Source: Guptibacillus spartinae
Lineage (GTDB): Bacteria > Bacillota > Bacilli > Bacillales > Guptibacillaceae
DNA: 64,000 nt
Direction: 5' to 3'
Assembly: GCF_028610625.1 (NCBI RefSeq)
Contig: NZ_JAQQWU010000001.1
Span: 1 to 64,000, forward strand
Numbering within the stretch: position 1 is the stretch's first letter; every line of letters begins with the position of its first letter. This document shows positions 1 to 9,148 of the stretch, one piece after another. Below the pieces are notes generated by a model that ran no database searches, had not been told where the DNA came from, and worked only from the letters and a program-made list of their open reading frames with translations. A program made the translations under genes and the position numbers.

Positions 1-9
1 CTTAGCCAT
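1..9 (-). CDS. Start of a gene running off the left edge
   Basis: Only the first three codons (Met-Ala-Lys) of a leftward gene are inside the window. The call rests on the ATG and a good ribosome binding site, GGAGTG, five bases upstream on the minus strand. Nothing can be said about function. Confidence 0.5.
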
Positions 10-71
10 TTACTCACTCCGTTCCTCTGCTTTGTTTCATTATAAACGGGTTTTATTTCTAGAAACAGAAA

Positions 72-120
72 TAACCCGAATAACGGGGCACTTTTTTATA
101 AGTGTCCATTATTCGGGTTA
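72..120 (-). terminator. Intrinsic terminator of the MEDS-domain gene
   Basis: The outer arms TAACCCGAATAA and TTATTCGGGTTA are perfectly complementary. An inner CACT/AGTG pair encloses a T-rich loop. It lies just downstream of the leftward gene ending at 147 and separates it from the gene at the left edge. Confidence 0.7.
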
Positions 121-146
121 CAGTTCATATAAGGATGGGGCTTTCT

Positions 147-704
147 TTACCCAAGGTATTGCTTGGAAGGTGTGAATTCATCATTCATTAATACATAAGG
201 ATGTGTTTCCATTAAGATGGTAACGAGATAATCTGGCATTCTTTCTCCATCATAAGCACAAACAAGTGGAAATGAAAGGTCGTTCACAGCATCATCAACA
301 ATTTTCTCGAAGTCTTCTATTAGATAGAGCGGCTCTTCCATTGAAGCCCATTCTACGTGTGCCCAGGAACGGAAGGAAAGGTTGTTTTCTACGTAAGGTT
401 CTACAGTTTCCTTGAAATACTCGTGAATGGCAGGGGGATGATAGCTTCCACTTGAGAAGTAAAAATCAAAGCTATTCACACGGTGAACAAAGCGCAATTG
501 ATCCTCCGTTAATCTTACCTTTAATTCTTTTAAAATCATGAGATACAGGCGATCATTTTCAATGAGAATCGTATATTCGCCGTGCAATACGCCTTCTTCA
601 ATGTAATCGCAAACTTCTTCGATGTAGCTTTTCGTCCCTTGATAAGCATAAAGCACATGAACACTTTTTTTCTCTATGAATAGCTGCTTCATTTTACTTT
701 TCAA
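147..704 (-). CDS. MEDS-domain protein
   Basis: A predicted 185-residue soluble protein. The segment around HVLYAYQGTKSYIEEVCDYI, followed by a glycine-containing turn and an acidic core, looks like the MEDS domain (sensory domain first named from DcmR), which resembles a degenerate RecA/KaiC fold. I chose the TTG start at 704 because GGGGAGTG precedes it by about seven bases. A longer reading frame upstream overlaps the neighbouring peptidase gene and has no ribosome binding site. In Bacillaceae such proteins are often linked to sensor kinases or anti-sigma systems, but no partner is adjacent here. The specific function is unknown. Confidence 0.65.
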   Translation of the reverse strand: MKSKMKQLFIEKKSVHVLYAYQGTKSYIEEVCDYIEEGVLHGEYTILIENDRLYLMILKELKVRLTEDQLRFVHRVNSFDFYFSSGSYHPPAIHEYFKETVEPYVENNLSFRSWAHVEWASMEEPLYLIEDFEKIVDDAVNDLSFPLVCAYDGERMPDYLVTILMETHPYVLMNDEFTPSKQYLG

Positions 705-795
705 CAAATCACTCCCCGCGTTTGATTTTATATTTAGTTTACTACAGTTTCCAAAAGATGAAAAACCCACTTCTTGTAAGAAGCGGGAGCCTTCT

Positions 796-1275
796 TTAAT
801 CAATAGGGTCAACGGATTTTCCATATCGGAGAACATCAAAGACAGCCATTCCGTCACTTGGTCTGCCGTCGTCATTACGAAAAGGCATAAGAGAGAAGAA
901 GATAAAGTAGATAGAGAAATACGTAAATTGATAGAAAAAGAGCGTTACGGGAATGGTGTTGGATGTGATTAAAAAGTTAATGATTAAAATGACGATTAAG
1001 TTAAATAAACTTCCGCTTAAATAGATGGAAATGTGAGCCCAAGTCTTGTTATATTTTAATTCTTCGTATTGACACCAGCCTTCCATGAAATACTTGCGTT
1101 TTATTTCAAGGGGTCCAATATGGAACAATGTTGGACCAGTCCCAATACAAAATTTCACTTTGCCTCCAAATAGTCTTGCTACAAGCACGTGACCAGCTTC
1201 ATGCACGAGTGTGACAATTGGTAGGATAACGAAGAAATTCACTAGAAACATTGGAATATCATTTAATGTAAACAT
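796..1275 (-). CDS. M50-type membrane metallopeptidase
   Basis: A 159-residue integral membrane protein. HEAGH near residue 26, in the first hydrophobic segment, is the HExxH zinc-binding motif of site-2-protease (M50) peptidases. Two further hydrophobic segments follow (about 80-100 and 110-130). A DG pair late in the protein (GRPSDG) could supply the third zinc ligand usually found in an LDG motif. It is much shorter than SpoIVFB or RasP and has no PDZ domain, so it belongs to the minimal M50-like group. The substrate is unknown. It reads toward the MEDS gene with a gap of about 90 bases, so the two might be co-transcribed. Confidence 0.75.
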   Translation of the reverse strand: MFTLNDIPMFLVNFFVILPIVTLVHEAGHVLVARLFGGKVKFCIGTGPTLFHIGPLEIKRKYFMEGWCQYEELKYNKTWAHISIYLSGSLFNLIVILIINFLITSNTIPVTLFFYQFTYFSIYFIFFSLMPFRNDDGRPSDGMAVFDVLRYGKSVDPID

Positions 1276-1559
1276 GTCTTACCTCCATAAGGTGTTGGGT
1301 TTTCTATAAAGTAAGACGTTCCCGTATGAAAGCATTCCTAACGTTTTTTCAGTAAGTAACATAAAACGGTAATAAACGAAATCATCACGATACATTTATG
1401 GATGATTGTGGTGAATTTTACAGAATGGCGACATTCCACTCGAAAGAGCTAAAAATCAAGAAATCAACCATACAAGCTAACATAGTTTACAGAATCGAGA
1501 AGGACATTTGGACAATATGGCGTAAATGTTTTAGTAGAGACCATAAAGGGAGGTGCCTT

Positions 1560-1982
1560 ATGTACGAGTTAAAAACGAAAGAAACAGACAATAGCGTGAT
1601 TGAATTTATCGAAAGGGTCGACCATCCGAAGAAAAAGGAAGATGCGTATCGCTTGTTAGATCTCTTTACAGAAACAACAGGATATGAAGCGAAAATGTGG
1701 GGGCCAAGTATCATTGGGTTTGGCTCTTATCACTATAAATACGCGACTGGGCATGAAGGAGATGCTCCGCTCGTTGGATTTTCTCCACGAAAAGCAAAGA
1801 TAAGTTTGTATCTTGCGCAAGGGGAACCAGAACGAGAAAAAGCGCTTGAACGATTAGGGAAGCATAAGACAGGAAAAGCATGTGTGTACGTCAATAAAGT
1901 AGAGGATATTGATCAAGATGTATTAAAGGAATTGATTGCGCAGTCTGTGCAGCATTTGCAAAAATTATATCCTTCTAACTAG
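1560..1982 (+). CDS. DUF1801 (YdhG-like) protein
   Basis: A 140-residue soluble protein. The features match DUF1801/YdhG-like proteins: an N-terminal helix pair, a MWGPSIIGFGSY segment near residue 45, and the GFSPRKAKISLYL strand. The fold resembles iron-chaperone frataxin-like proteins, but the role is not established. The ATG at 1560 is chosen because GGGAGGTG lies directly upstream. An extension to an earlier start has no binding site. It is a single-gene unit ending at a hairpin shared with the convergent pel operon. Confidence 0.75.
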   Translation: MYELKTKETDNSVIEFIERVDHPKKKEDAYRLLDLFTETTGYEAKMWGPSIIGFGSYHYKYATGHEGDAPLVGFSPRKAKISLYLAQGEPEREKALERLGKHKTGKACVYVNKVEDIDQDVLKELIAQSVQHLQKLYPSN

Positions 1983-1984
1983 TA

Positions 1985-2014
1985 GAGAGCCGCTTTTCTT
2001 ACAAGCGGCTCTCT
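1985..2014. terminator. Convergent terminator between the DUF1801 gene and the pel operon
   Basis: GAGAGCCGCT pairs with AGCGGCTCTC around an eight-base loop. Some T residues follow on the plus strand. The hairpin sits between two convergent genes, so it may serve both. Confidence 0.55.
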
Positions 2015-2064
2015 TCCTTATTGATCGATGACTCTTCTCGATGGATGGGCCATTGTTTGCTAGA

Positions 2065-3537
2065 TTATAAAAATGTTCTTTCATCTAACCACTGGCCCAT
2101 TCGACTAAAGGGCTGTTTAGATTCGGAAGTGTTGTTTTCATTTGGGGTGCAAAAGGCATAATAATCAACTTCCTCAATAAACGTTATTAAACGGATCACG
2201 GCATAAAGAAAGGCAAGAGAGGATCCGATTGAAAAGCTGAGCCCGTATCCATCATAGCCCATTGGTAGAAAGATGAAGGATAGTATGAAGTTAAAACCAA
2301 AGAACAAAATCGACGTGATCATGGCCCCTTTGCGATCTTCAAAATATAAAAGAATTAGCGTGATAACTAACACCATGGCATTTGAAAAAGCACCAAGTGT
2401 CGTGAAACGGAAAATCGAAATAATGTTAGGCTCGAGTGCAAGGGAGCTAAGAAGATAACCTGCTGTAATGATTATTAAAAGAGTGAAAACGCCCTGACTT
2501 CGCAATAAGCGTTCCATTTCTTGTTTTAGCACCAATTGCATGCTTGTTTTTGCTCGCTTGATTTGTTGCAATGTACCGCCTTCGTTGATATAGCCATAAA
2601 AAACGCGATAGCGCTCATAAAATCTCGTTTCGACAGAGACTACAAAAATAATGAGTGTAGGTATGATCGTTAAGTATGACCAGAAGATCGCTGTATCGTA
2701 CGTGCGATTATAAATAAATGAATCAACTAGCGTAGCACTTCCTTCTCCAAACCAAATGACCCAATTGCATACCCAAATCCCAATGTTGTATAAAAACCCA
2801 GTCCAGAAGAGAGCAGGAAAGCGATCAAAGTAGCTTAAGTAAGTAAATTGTTTCTTCATTTCTCTATCTGGAAATGTCATTAGCATCGCCATCAGGAGAC
2901 CAAACAACGTGACCACCATCCCTAATGTAAATCCAATAAGTAAGAACAAACTTGGTGCGTGTTCAAAACTTGGGAGGCGGTCAATGTTTACACCAAAGAG
3001 ATAGACAAGTCCAACAGAAATGGTGCCGCCTATAAGAAAGCTATAGGCAACAGCTTGATAGAATTTAGCGGCGCTTAGAAATAAGAAGAGTACCCAAATT
3101 AAATTGATTGTAATAAATAAAGAGAAAATCACAAGTTCAAACACAAATGGCAAAGGTGAGATCCAGATAAAGATTAGCCAGGCGGTTGTCGCAATGAGAA
3201 GCGTAAATTTCGTCATCCCGATAAACGTGGCAAAAATCTCTTTGAATTTTTTTTCATAGAACAGATCTGCGACGTATCTCGTGACAATGAGCTGCTGAAT
3301 TCCAAGAATGACTTGCGAAAAGATAAAGCAATAAGAGACAGAGAGATTGAAAATGGCTCGCTCTTCAAGAGATAAAATCGAAAAGTAAGAGGTTAGCCAC
3401 TGAATAAGGGCGATTGTAACGATCACGATGAGCCATGGTCCTGATGTGACAAGCCCCGCAAATGCATAAGCTTTTAAACGGGATGAAAAGTAGTCTTCTT
3501 GAAATAGCTTTTGTAATTTAAATCCGATTCCGGCCAT
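2065..3537 (-). CDS. pelG: Pel polysaccharide membrane transporter PelG
   Basis: A 490-residue polytopic membrane protein with about twelve hydrophobic segments. PelG belongs to the MOP/MATE superfamily and forms the inner-membrane complex that moves the Pel polymer out of the cell with PelD, PelE and PelF. The N-terminus MAGIGFKLQKLFQEDYFSSR is typical of PelG. The ATG at 3537 has GAGAGGTG upstream. The start overlaps the end of pelF by 20 bases, so translation is probably coupled. It is the last gene of the operon. The longer upstream frame reads only through pelF in another frame. Confidence 0.88.
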   Translation of the reverse strand: MAGIGFKLQKLFQEDYFSSRLKAYAFAGLVTSGPWLIVIVTIALIQWLTSYFSILSLEERAIFNLSVSYCFIFSQVILGIQQLIVTRYVADLFYEKKFKEIFATFIGMTKFTLLIATTAWLIFIWISPLPFVFELVIFSLFITINLIWVLFLFLSAAKFYQAVAYSFLIGGTISVGLVYLFGVNIDRLPSFEHAPSLFLLIGFTLGMVVTLFGLLMAMLMTFPDREMKKQFTYLSYFDRFPALFWTGFLYNIGIWVCNWVIWFGEGSATLVDSFIYNRTYDTAIFWSYLTIIPTLIIFVVSVETRFYERYRVFYGYINEGGTLQQIKRAKTSMQLVLKQEMERLLRSQGVFTLLIIITAGYLLSSLALEPNIISIFRFTTLGAFSNAMVLVITLILLYFEDRKGAMITSILFFGFNFILSFIFLPMGYDGYGLSFSIGSSLAFLYAVIRLITFIEEVDYYAFCTPNENNTSESKQPFSRMGQWLDERTFL

Positions 3538-4942
3538 ATTCAGCACCTCTCTTTTCATATAGGTCAACGTACTGATTAATAAACTGGTGCACTTGATAAA
3601 ATGTTTTGGTACGATTTTGTCCGTTACGACCAAATTTCTCTGCTTCGATCGGATGATGATAAAACCATGTGCAATGTTCGGCGATTTTCTTAGGATTAAC
3701 AGGTGGAACGACGAATCCTGCTGGACCATATGGATCATGATCCCGGCCATATATTAGCTCAGAGCAAGAGCCTACATCTGTGACAATCCATGGAATCCCA
3801 GCGGCCATACCCTCGAGAACGGCTAAGGGCTGTCCTTCTGAAATGCTTGTTAAAAGGCACAAATCAAAGTTTGGTAAATAGTCGATAATGTTTACTTTTC
3901 CAACAAGGAAGACGCATTGATTGAGTTCATGCTGATCGATTAACTGCTGACATTCAGCCGCGTAATCTTCTTCTTCATCAAGTGGGCCCATAATGGTAAG
4001 CTTAAACGGAGTTCCGATCTCTTGCAGTAGTTTAGCAGCGTGAATCATCGTTTTAATATCTTTAATTGGAACAACTCGAACAATCGCTCCGATACGGAGT
4101 AACTTTTTATCTCCATTTATTTTTGTAACTCCTGATAAACGATCATATTGAATACCATTTGGGATAATCGAGAGTTTATCCTGTGCAGCACCAAGCTCAC
4201 TTTGGAGGCCACTGTTTTTATCGAATAGGGTAATAATGTCATCTGCTTCTTCGTAAGCCTGTTTTGAAAGGTGGTGGAAGAACGAGATCCAACGTTTTTT
4301 ATAATAATCTGGAATCCAGGAAGCTTGAAGAATTTCCTCTTCTCTTTCTCTTGAATAAATGCCATGCTCTGTTAAGAGAAAAGGAATGTTCTGTTGCTGC
4401 TTGATTGCAGCTGAAATCAGGCCGGCATACCCGGTAGAAGCAGAGTGGATCAGATCCACTTCAGGAAACTTGAATTGAAGCAATTCTAAAACCGGCGTAA
4501 ACATACCACGCCACATCCAGAAGTAATCAATAAAGGAGCCAGTTTGGCTTTCCTTCTGGTAACTTTCTTGAACAGTCTTCCAGAAAATTCTGCTGGAGAA
4601 AAAAGAGTTTGTCCCACCAAGCCTATTCGTGAAAACGTCAATTGCTTCTGGTGTAACCTTGCGAAACATCATCCAGTCCGTAATAGCCTCCTCTTCGAAA
4701 GGGGTAAGCTGGATCCTTCGTTTATGATTTGGTTGTTTCATATTTAAAGGTAAATTCGTAACCCCTGTTATGTTAGTAGGTAACTCATAAAGATAGTCTT
4801 TTTCTGTAAGCTGAACCGGTGTGATCGCGATGATTTGAAATTCAAACTGAGGCATCCGATTTGCAATCATATGCACCCAGCTCGCAACACCGCCGCTTAC
4901 ATAAGGGTAGCTTCCTTCGACAACGATTCCAATTTTCATCAT
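3518..4942 (-). CDS. pelF: Pel glycosyltransferase PelF
   Basis: A 474-residue GT4-type glycosyltransferase. The N-terminal GIVVEGSYPYVSGGVASWVH glycine-rich loop is the characteristic PelF start. The C-terminal Rossmann half carries the EGQPLAVLEGMAAGIPWIVTD nucleotide-sugar site with the EX7E arrangement. PelF polymerises the cationic N-acetylgalactosamine-rich Pel chain in the cytoplasm from UDP-sugars. The start codon overlaps the stop of the upstream deacetylase gene (ATGA), and pelG follows with a 20-base overlap. AAAGGA lies six bases upstream of the first ATG. Confidence 0.92.
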   Translation of the reverse strand: MMKIGIVVEGSYPYVSGGVASWVHMIANRMPQFEFQIIAITPVQLTEKDYLYELPTNITGVTNLPLNMKQPNHKRRIQLTPFEEEAITDWMMFRKVTPEAIDVFTNRLGGTNSFFSSRIFWKTVQESYQKESQTGSFIDYFWMWRGMFTPVLELLQFKFPEVDLIHSASTGYAGLISAAIKQQQNIPFLLTEHGIYSREREEEILQASWIPDYYKKRWISFFHHLSKQAYEEADDIITLFDKNSGLQSELGAAQDKLSIIPNGIQYDRLSGVTKINGDKKLLRIGAIVRVVPIKDIKTMIHAAKLLQEIGTPFKLTIMGPLDEEEDYAAECQQLIDQHELNQCVFLVGKVNIIDYLPNFDLCLLTSISEGQPLAVLEGMAAGIPWIVTDVGSCSELIYGRDHDPYGPAGFVVPPVNPKKIAEHCTWFYHHPIEAEKFGRNGQNRTKTFYQVHQFINQYVDLYEKRGAEYGRNRI

Positions 4943-6777
4943 GTAACATCCTTTATCGATAAGTCTGCATCTGGCTTTGTGAGAGTGAGTTGATAAAGAG
5001 AGCTTTCTTTACTCAACAAACTCACTTCTCCATATGGAAAAGAACCTGTTTCTAGTTGTTTACCTTCCTGCACTCGAATGAGGAATGTAGAGGGATTTAA
5101 TAGTTTTTTTCCAGATATATGAATCTGATCTTCTTTATACGTGACCTCAATGTTTGCTTCCTCATATTTTTTGTATTTTTTTACAGCGTTGTGTTGTGTT
5201 AATGGTTCTAGATAGGGATAGAGCTCATTTGTTTTCTTCAACATGGCTTCAAGATTTGTTTTCATACCTTCCCAGCCATCTCCTGTGGATCGAGCAGAGT
5301 CTAGCACATCGTCTGGATGAACAAAATGGGACATCATGCCAAAGTTCGCAATCGCATCAATTTGGAAAAATTGATCCTCTTCGCCTTCAAGGTAACCACT
5401 AGAAATCCTTGGGAAGTTATATAAGTGATCAAATGTTTCATCTTGGCCGAACTCCTGTATATAGCTTCCTTCTTCGTCACTCCCTGAATAGAGAGCAGCG
5501 ATGACTTCTAAGTTAGGGAGGCCCTCTTCAAGTGCCGCAATCCCTGTTTTATTAATAATATTGGAAGGAGGGACGTAGGTTTGAATTTCTTCATTTGGAA
5601 AGAAATAATCAAACGATGATTTGATGCGTTTTATACCGACGAGCATTTCTTCCAGGCTACTCCATGGTTTGTACCCAAGCGTGGGGTCGATCCGCTCGTC
5701 TTTCAAAACAAGTGATTGATGGTTGTATCCATGCAACCCAATTTCGCCATCATGTTTCAATAAATCTCTACCGAAGTAAAGCATCGGATAGCGACTTCGT
5801 TCCTTAATATCTTCACTCGTTTGCTCAGTTGTATCTTGATAAGTTCCAATCATTACGCCTGTATATCGCACATGATAATCTTTAGCTAGTTGCTTCATAT
5901 CCTGCCACCAAACATTGGAATAGAAATCCTTAATCGACATATCATACTTCTTTCGAATGGCGTCTGTTGTTTCATAAGGAACAGGAGACGGAAAATCATC
6001 CAGATACATGACTTTAATGCCAGCCTGGCTGCTAACAAAAGCAGGTGTTAAAAAGGACATAGCTTGCAACAATAGGCCACGTGAATTTTTCTCCGCTACG
6101 GAAGTGGTGTTCCAGAATAGAACTTTTCCCTTACCGAATTCATGAGTCCACATGATTGGTTCATCCTGGGCTGTAATGAATACTTCAGAAGTCTTTGCGA
6201 GCTCTACATCAGCAATACTATGAGCAAACAACGTTGAACTGCTGTCTAAATCTATGTAACCCGGAAACAGTTCTTTCTGAAACGAAAGCCCGTTTATCCC
6301 ATCCAAGAAATCGCCAAAATCGGTTACACCAATAAGGTCACTCCATTCATCATTAATAAAACGAGAACCGATATAAAGTCTTCCGCCATCTTCGACAAAC
6401 GATTTAATTTCATCATATGGCCAGTCCTTCGAATGCTCTCCTGCTAGGACGAGGACATTGTACGGGGAAGCCTCGATTGAAGAAATGTCATCTATTGAAA
6501 TGGGCTCGTAAGCTATTTTGGCGTAATCAAGAGCGTATAGAAGATTTGAGAGAACCGATTTTGATAGGTCGCTATCATCTTCATGGATATAGATCTTCAT
6601 TTTTTCTCCTTTCAACTCATTGGATGATGAACTCATTGTTGCAAAAGCTACTTCTTTCGATTCTTTTGCAGGAAGGAGCTGTTGAAAGAGGTCAAGGCGA
6701 ACCATCTGTAAGCCGCCAATAAAGATCAGAAGAAGGGCAAAGATGGCGATCACATATTGGTACGATTGCTTTTTCAT
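4939..6777 (-). CDS. pelA: PelA-type deacetylase (DUF2194), hydrolase-free
   Basis: A 612-residue membrane-anchored protein with one N-terminal transmembrane helix (about residues 8-26). The central part carries a polysaccharide-deacetylase-like arrangement, with YLDDFPSP near residue 258 and HGYNH near residue 345 as candidate metal ligands. This corresponds to DUF2194 and to the PelA deacetylase half known from Gram-positive pel operons. Deacetylation would expose amines on the polymer. The glycoside-hydrolase half found in Pseudomonas PelA is absent here and appears as a separate divergent gene at 9149. It overlaps its neighbours by four bases on both sides. Confidence 0.82.
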   Translation of the reverse strand: MKKQSYQYVIAIFALLLIFIGGLQMVRLDLFQQLLPAKESKEVAFATMSSSSNELKGEKMKIYIHEDDSDLSKSVLSNLLYALDYAKIAYEPISIDDISSIEASPYNVLVLAGEHSKDWPYDEIKSFVEDGGRLYIGSRFINDEWSDLIGVTDFGDFLDGINGLSFQKELFPGYIDLDSSSTLFAHSIADVELAKTSEVFITAQDEPIMWTHEFGKGKVLFWNTTSVAEKNSRGLLLQAMSFLTPAFVSSQAGIKVMYLDDFPSPVPYETTDAIRKKYDMSIKDFYSNVWWQDMKQLAKDYHVRYTGVMIGTYQDTTEQTSEDIKERSRYPMLYFGRDLLKHDGEIGLHGYNHQSLVLKDERIDPTLGYKPWSSLEEMLVGIKRIKSSFDYFFPNEEIQTYVPPSNIINKTGIAALEEGLPNLEVIAALYSGSDEEGSYIQEFGQDETFDHLYNFPRISSGYLEGEEDQFFQIDAIANFGMMSHFVHPDDVLDSARSTGDGWEGMKTNLEAMLKKTNELYPYLEPLTQHNAVKKYKKYEEANIEVTYKEDQIHISGKKLLNPSTFLIRVQEGKQLETGSFPYGEVSLLSKESSLYQLTLTKPDADLSIKDVT

Positions 6778-7703
6778 TCTGCATTTCCCCCAAGTTGTTT
6801 TAGTACAAAGCGCTGATTGTCAGGTATTTTCGATTCTGGCACATATTTTTCTATCGCATTAAGGAGTGGCTTGATCATTGCCCAACTCCGCTTTCCATAA
6901 TAAAATTCAATTAATTTAAGGTACCCATCTGGTTCATTAGGAAAGGCATTGGAAACGTAAGCATACGTTTTGATTGCTTTTTCTTCATAATCCATTGCTA
7001 AATAAAGATTGCCAAGATAAAGGTACCGTTGCTTATCATTTGAGGGGGTTTTTGTTTCATTTTCTAATAAAGTAGCATATTCTTTCTGTACGTTAAGAAG
7101 AGAGCTATCTTCAAGCAATCCGCTTTTTAAATAACGCTCGTACACATCAGCAACTTTCAGAAAGCTACTGTCATCATGAAGACGATAAAGTTCTTTCGCT
7201 TTCTGGAGTTCTTTTTCATACCGATCAAGAAGAATGTTCATTGTTGCTGCAGCATAATGAACGGTTTCAGAATCACTATTATTTAAGCCAAGGTTTAAAT
7301 ATTTTCCTTGGTTCGTAATGTTTGAATTGATAAGACGGACAATCAAATCTTTTCTAGTCGAATGTTCATGATCGTTGAGTGCTTCTGCTAAAGGGACTAA
7401 GTCAAGGCTTGTTGCCGCTTCGTGACGAAGAGATTCAAGGTTTAAAACATCGAAGGTTACATATTCTCCATAGTCAACGAGTATTTTATCTGACACCCAG
7501 CGTTTCGCTAGCATCCACGAAATTAGACCAAATAACTCACCGATGAGGGGGAGAAAACATGAAACAATCGAGACCCAAGTCAGCACACCATGATGGTTTT
7601 GATCGACTATTCGTTTCAGGAAGTTGGATAAGACGATCATGATCATTGCATGAACGAAATAAAGTAGGAGGAGTGTCATTGGGTGTAAGATATTATCCAG
7701 CAT
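6774..7703 (-). CDS. pelE: PelE-like membrane TPR protein
   Basis: A 309-residue protein with two N-terminal membrane segments (about residues 5-25 and 35-55), then a helical region with tetratricopeptide-like repeats (for example the stretch around YLYLGNLYLAMDYEEKAIKTY). Pseudomonas PelE has the same layout and size and scaffolds the PelD-PelG complex. The ATG at 7703 is preferred because AAGGGTGG lies upstream. It overlaps pelD by eleven bases and pelA by four. Sequence similarity to known PelE is hard to judge by eye, so the name rests partly on position and architecture. Confidence 0.75.
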   Translation of the reverse strand: MLDNILHPMTLLLLYFVHAMIMIVLSNFLKRIVDQNHHGVLTWVSIVSCFLPLIGELFGLISWMLAKRWVSDKILVDYGEYVTFDVLNLESLRHEAATSLDLVPLAEALNDHEHSTRKDLIVRLINSNITNQGKYLNLGLNNSDSETVHYAAATMNILLDRYEKELQKAKELYRLHDDSSFLKVADVYERYLKSGLLEDSSLLNVQKEYATLLENETKTPSNDKQRYLYLGNLYLAMDYEEKAIKTYAYVSNAFPNEPDGYLKLIEFYYGKRSWAMIKPLLNAIEKYVPESKIPDNQRFVLKQLGGNAE

Positions 7704-8928
7704 GCAACCCACCCTTTTCGGTTAATGCTTTCTTAATTCTTTCTTTTACGGTTTGGGCATTTTCTGGAGCGGTCCCTGGCAATAAGAAAGAGAAAATGTT
7801 TTCTGATGGATCATATCCCATAAGATCGATTTCTCGTAGATAAGATCTGAGAATGATTTCAGCTTCTATAGGCGTAATTTGATCAAATTCAGCAAATTGT
7901 ACGTGAATCACACTAAAGGATTGATCAAATTTCTCACTTCGCTTCTTTTGTATTTGTACCTTTTGCTCGAACGCTTCTTTAAAATAAATATTTGTTCCTT
8001 GAAACATCTTTATTTTCTCTTCTTTCAGTTCGAGCTCAGTTGCTTTTTCAATCCTCGATGACATCCAATCAAGGACTAGTGACATGATTTGAATTTCATA
8101 AGTTGTTAGTTTCGCAAAATCAACTTGATAAATGACAAGGACTTCTTTGATTTCGTTACCGTAAATAATTGGACCTACGAGAACCGGGGAATTATTCTCA
8201 TCTTCTATCGTTCGTAGGGTAATCGTTTTATTACGGAAGAGTCGTTTGTAAACGGCAGAGTCTTCTTCAATAAAAACCGTTTGTGGAAGATGATTTGAAT
8301 CGCCCTTTCGAATATGTAGACGCAACGTCCTTTTAGAAGAATCTAAATGGTAAATCGCTAATTCCTTCGCTTTAAAGAGATTCGAGATGATCGAAATGGC
8401 TTCATTTCGAATGAGTTCAGGTGATGACTGATCAAGTGCTTTCCCCACTTGGTAGATCCGCGTTAAACTATGCTCAAATTCGAGCATTTTTTCTTGCATG
8501 GTTTTCTGAGAGTGTTCTAAGAGTTTGATAGACTCTGTTAATTGTTCATTCTCGTCTTTTAACTCGTCGTGTCGATAATGAAGGCTTTCATATCGTTCCT
8601 GGAAGGATGTGCTAGATAAGCCACAAACAATGGCTAATAATAAGCTAAATATAATCCATGAGGCCTCACTCATATCATAGAAAAGCAGGTAGATATCCCC
8701 ACCGTTAAACCCGATTGCCATCATATGATAAATAAGGGCTAGAAAGAAGCTGAGCAACCCCAGGGTTAACCCATAACGTAGCGAGAAAAGGAGAACAAAG
8801 AAAAATAATGGATCAAGCTCCCAGGTAGTTAAGTGAAGCTGGAAGAGTTGGTCACTCATACCGATAAGTACAATCACTACGATGACCTCTATTAATTTCC
8901 TTGCCGTATTTTTTTGTGTGTAAATCAT
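7693..8928 (-). CDS. pelD: Cyclic-di-GMP receptor PelD
   Basis: A 411-residue protein with four N-terminal transmembrane helices (to about residue 105), a coiled coil (about 112-150), a GAF domain (about 165-300) and a C-terminal degenerate GGDEF domain. The diguanylate cyclase signature is missing. An RxxD motif (Arg-Glu-Ile-Asp, about residues 365-368) is present in the position of the inhibitory site that binds cyclic-di-GMP in PelD. It is the first gene of the operon and would activate Pel synthesis when cyclic-di-GMP is high. It starts at an ATG beside the divergent hydrolase promoter region. Confidence 0.85.
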   Translation of the reverse strand: MIYTQKNTARKLIEVIVVIVLIGMSDQLFQLHLTTWELDPLFFFVLLFSLRYGLTLGLLSFFLALIYHMMAIGFNGGDIYLLFYDMSEASWIIFSLLLAIVCGLSSTSFQERYESLHYRHDELKDENEQLTESIKLLEHSQKTMQEKMLEFEHSLTRIYQVGKALDQSSPELIRNEAISIISNLFKAKELAIYHLDSSKRTLRLHIRKGDSNHLPQTVFIEEDSAVYKRLFRNKTITLRTIEDENNSPVLVGPIIYGNEIKEVLVIYQVDFAKLTTYEIQIMSLVLDWMSSRIEKATELELKEEKIKMFQGTNIYFKEAFEQKVQIQKKRSEKFDQSFSVIHVQFAEFDQITPIEAEIILRSYLREIDLMGYDPSENIFSFLLPGTAPENAQTVKERIKKALTEKGGLHAG

Positions 8929-8977
8929 TAAATCATCCTCTTCGAATAAATTAAATACTTTTATGCAAAAAATATTG

Positions 8978-8991
8978 TGGAATTAATTCCA
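8978..8991. promoter_or_regulatory. 14-bp palindrome between divergent pel genes
   Basis: TGGAATTAATTCCA is a perfect palindrome about 50 bases upstream of pelD and on the promoter side of the hydrolase leader. It could bind a dimeric regulator of both directions. No regulator gene is adjacent. Confidence 0.4.
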
Positions 8992-9027
8992 ATGTCTGAT
9001 ATACTATTTTTGACAACTAAATATAGA

Positions 9028-9112
9028 GAAGGGCAAACTTATTGAAAAATAAGGGCGCAAAGACATGGGTCGTCGATTCTATTCTGTGAATACCGATCGC
9101 CAGTCTACAATG
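9028..9112 (+). promoter_or_regulatory. Cyclic-di-GMP-I (GEMM) riboswitch candidate
   Basis: The leader carries GGGCAAACTTAT, a P2 hairpin closed by TTAT/ATAA, then GGGCGCAAAGAC. These match the conserved GGGCAAACC and GGGACGCAAAGCC core of the GEMM-I aptamer. A second hairpin (TCGATTC pairing with GAATACCGA) follows. AGAC of the core can pair with GTCT further on, as in the known fold. Downstream, a 12-base palindrome, CTGATTAATCAG, overlaps the AGGAGG ribosome binding site of the hydrolase gene, which suggests translational control. Divergence from the consensus at several positions keeps confidence below certainty. Confidence 0.7.
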
Positions 9113-9148
9113 CCAGAGCCGCTCTCTGATTAATCAGGAGGCCAACCA

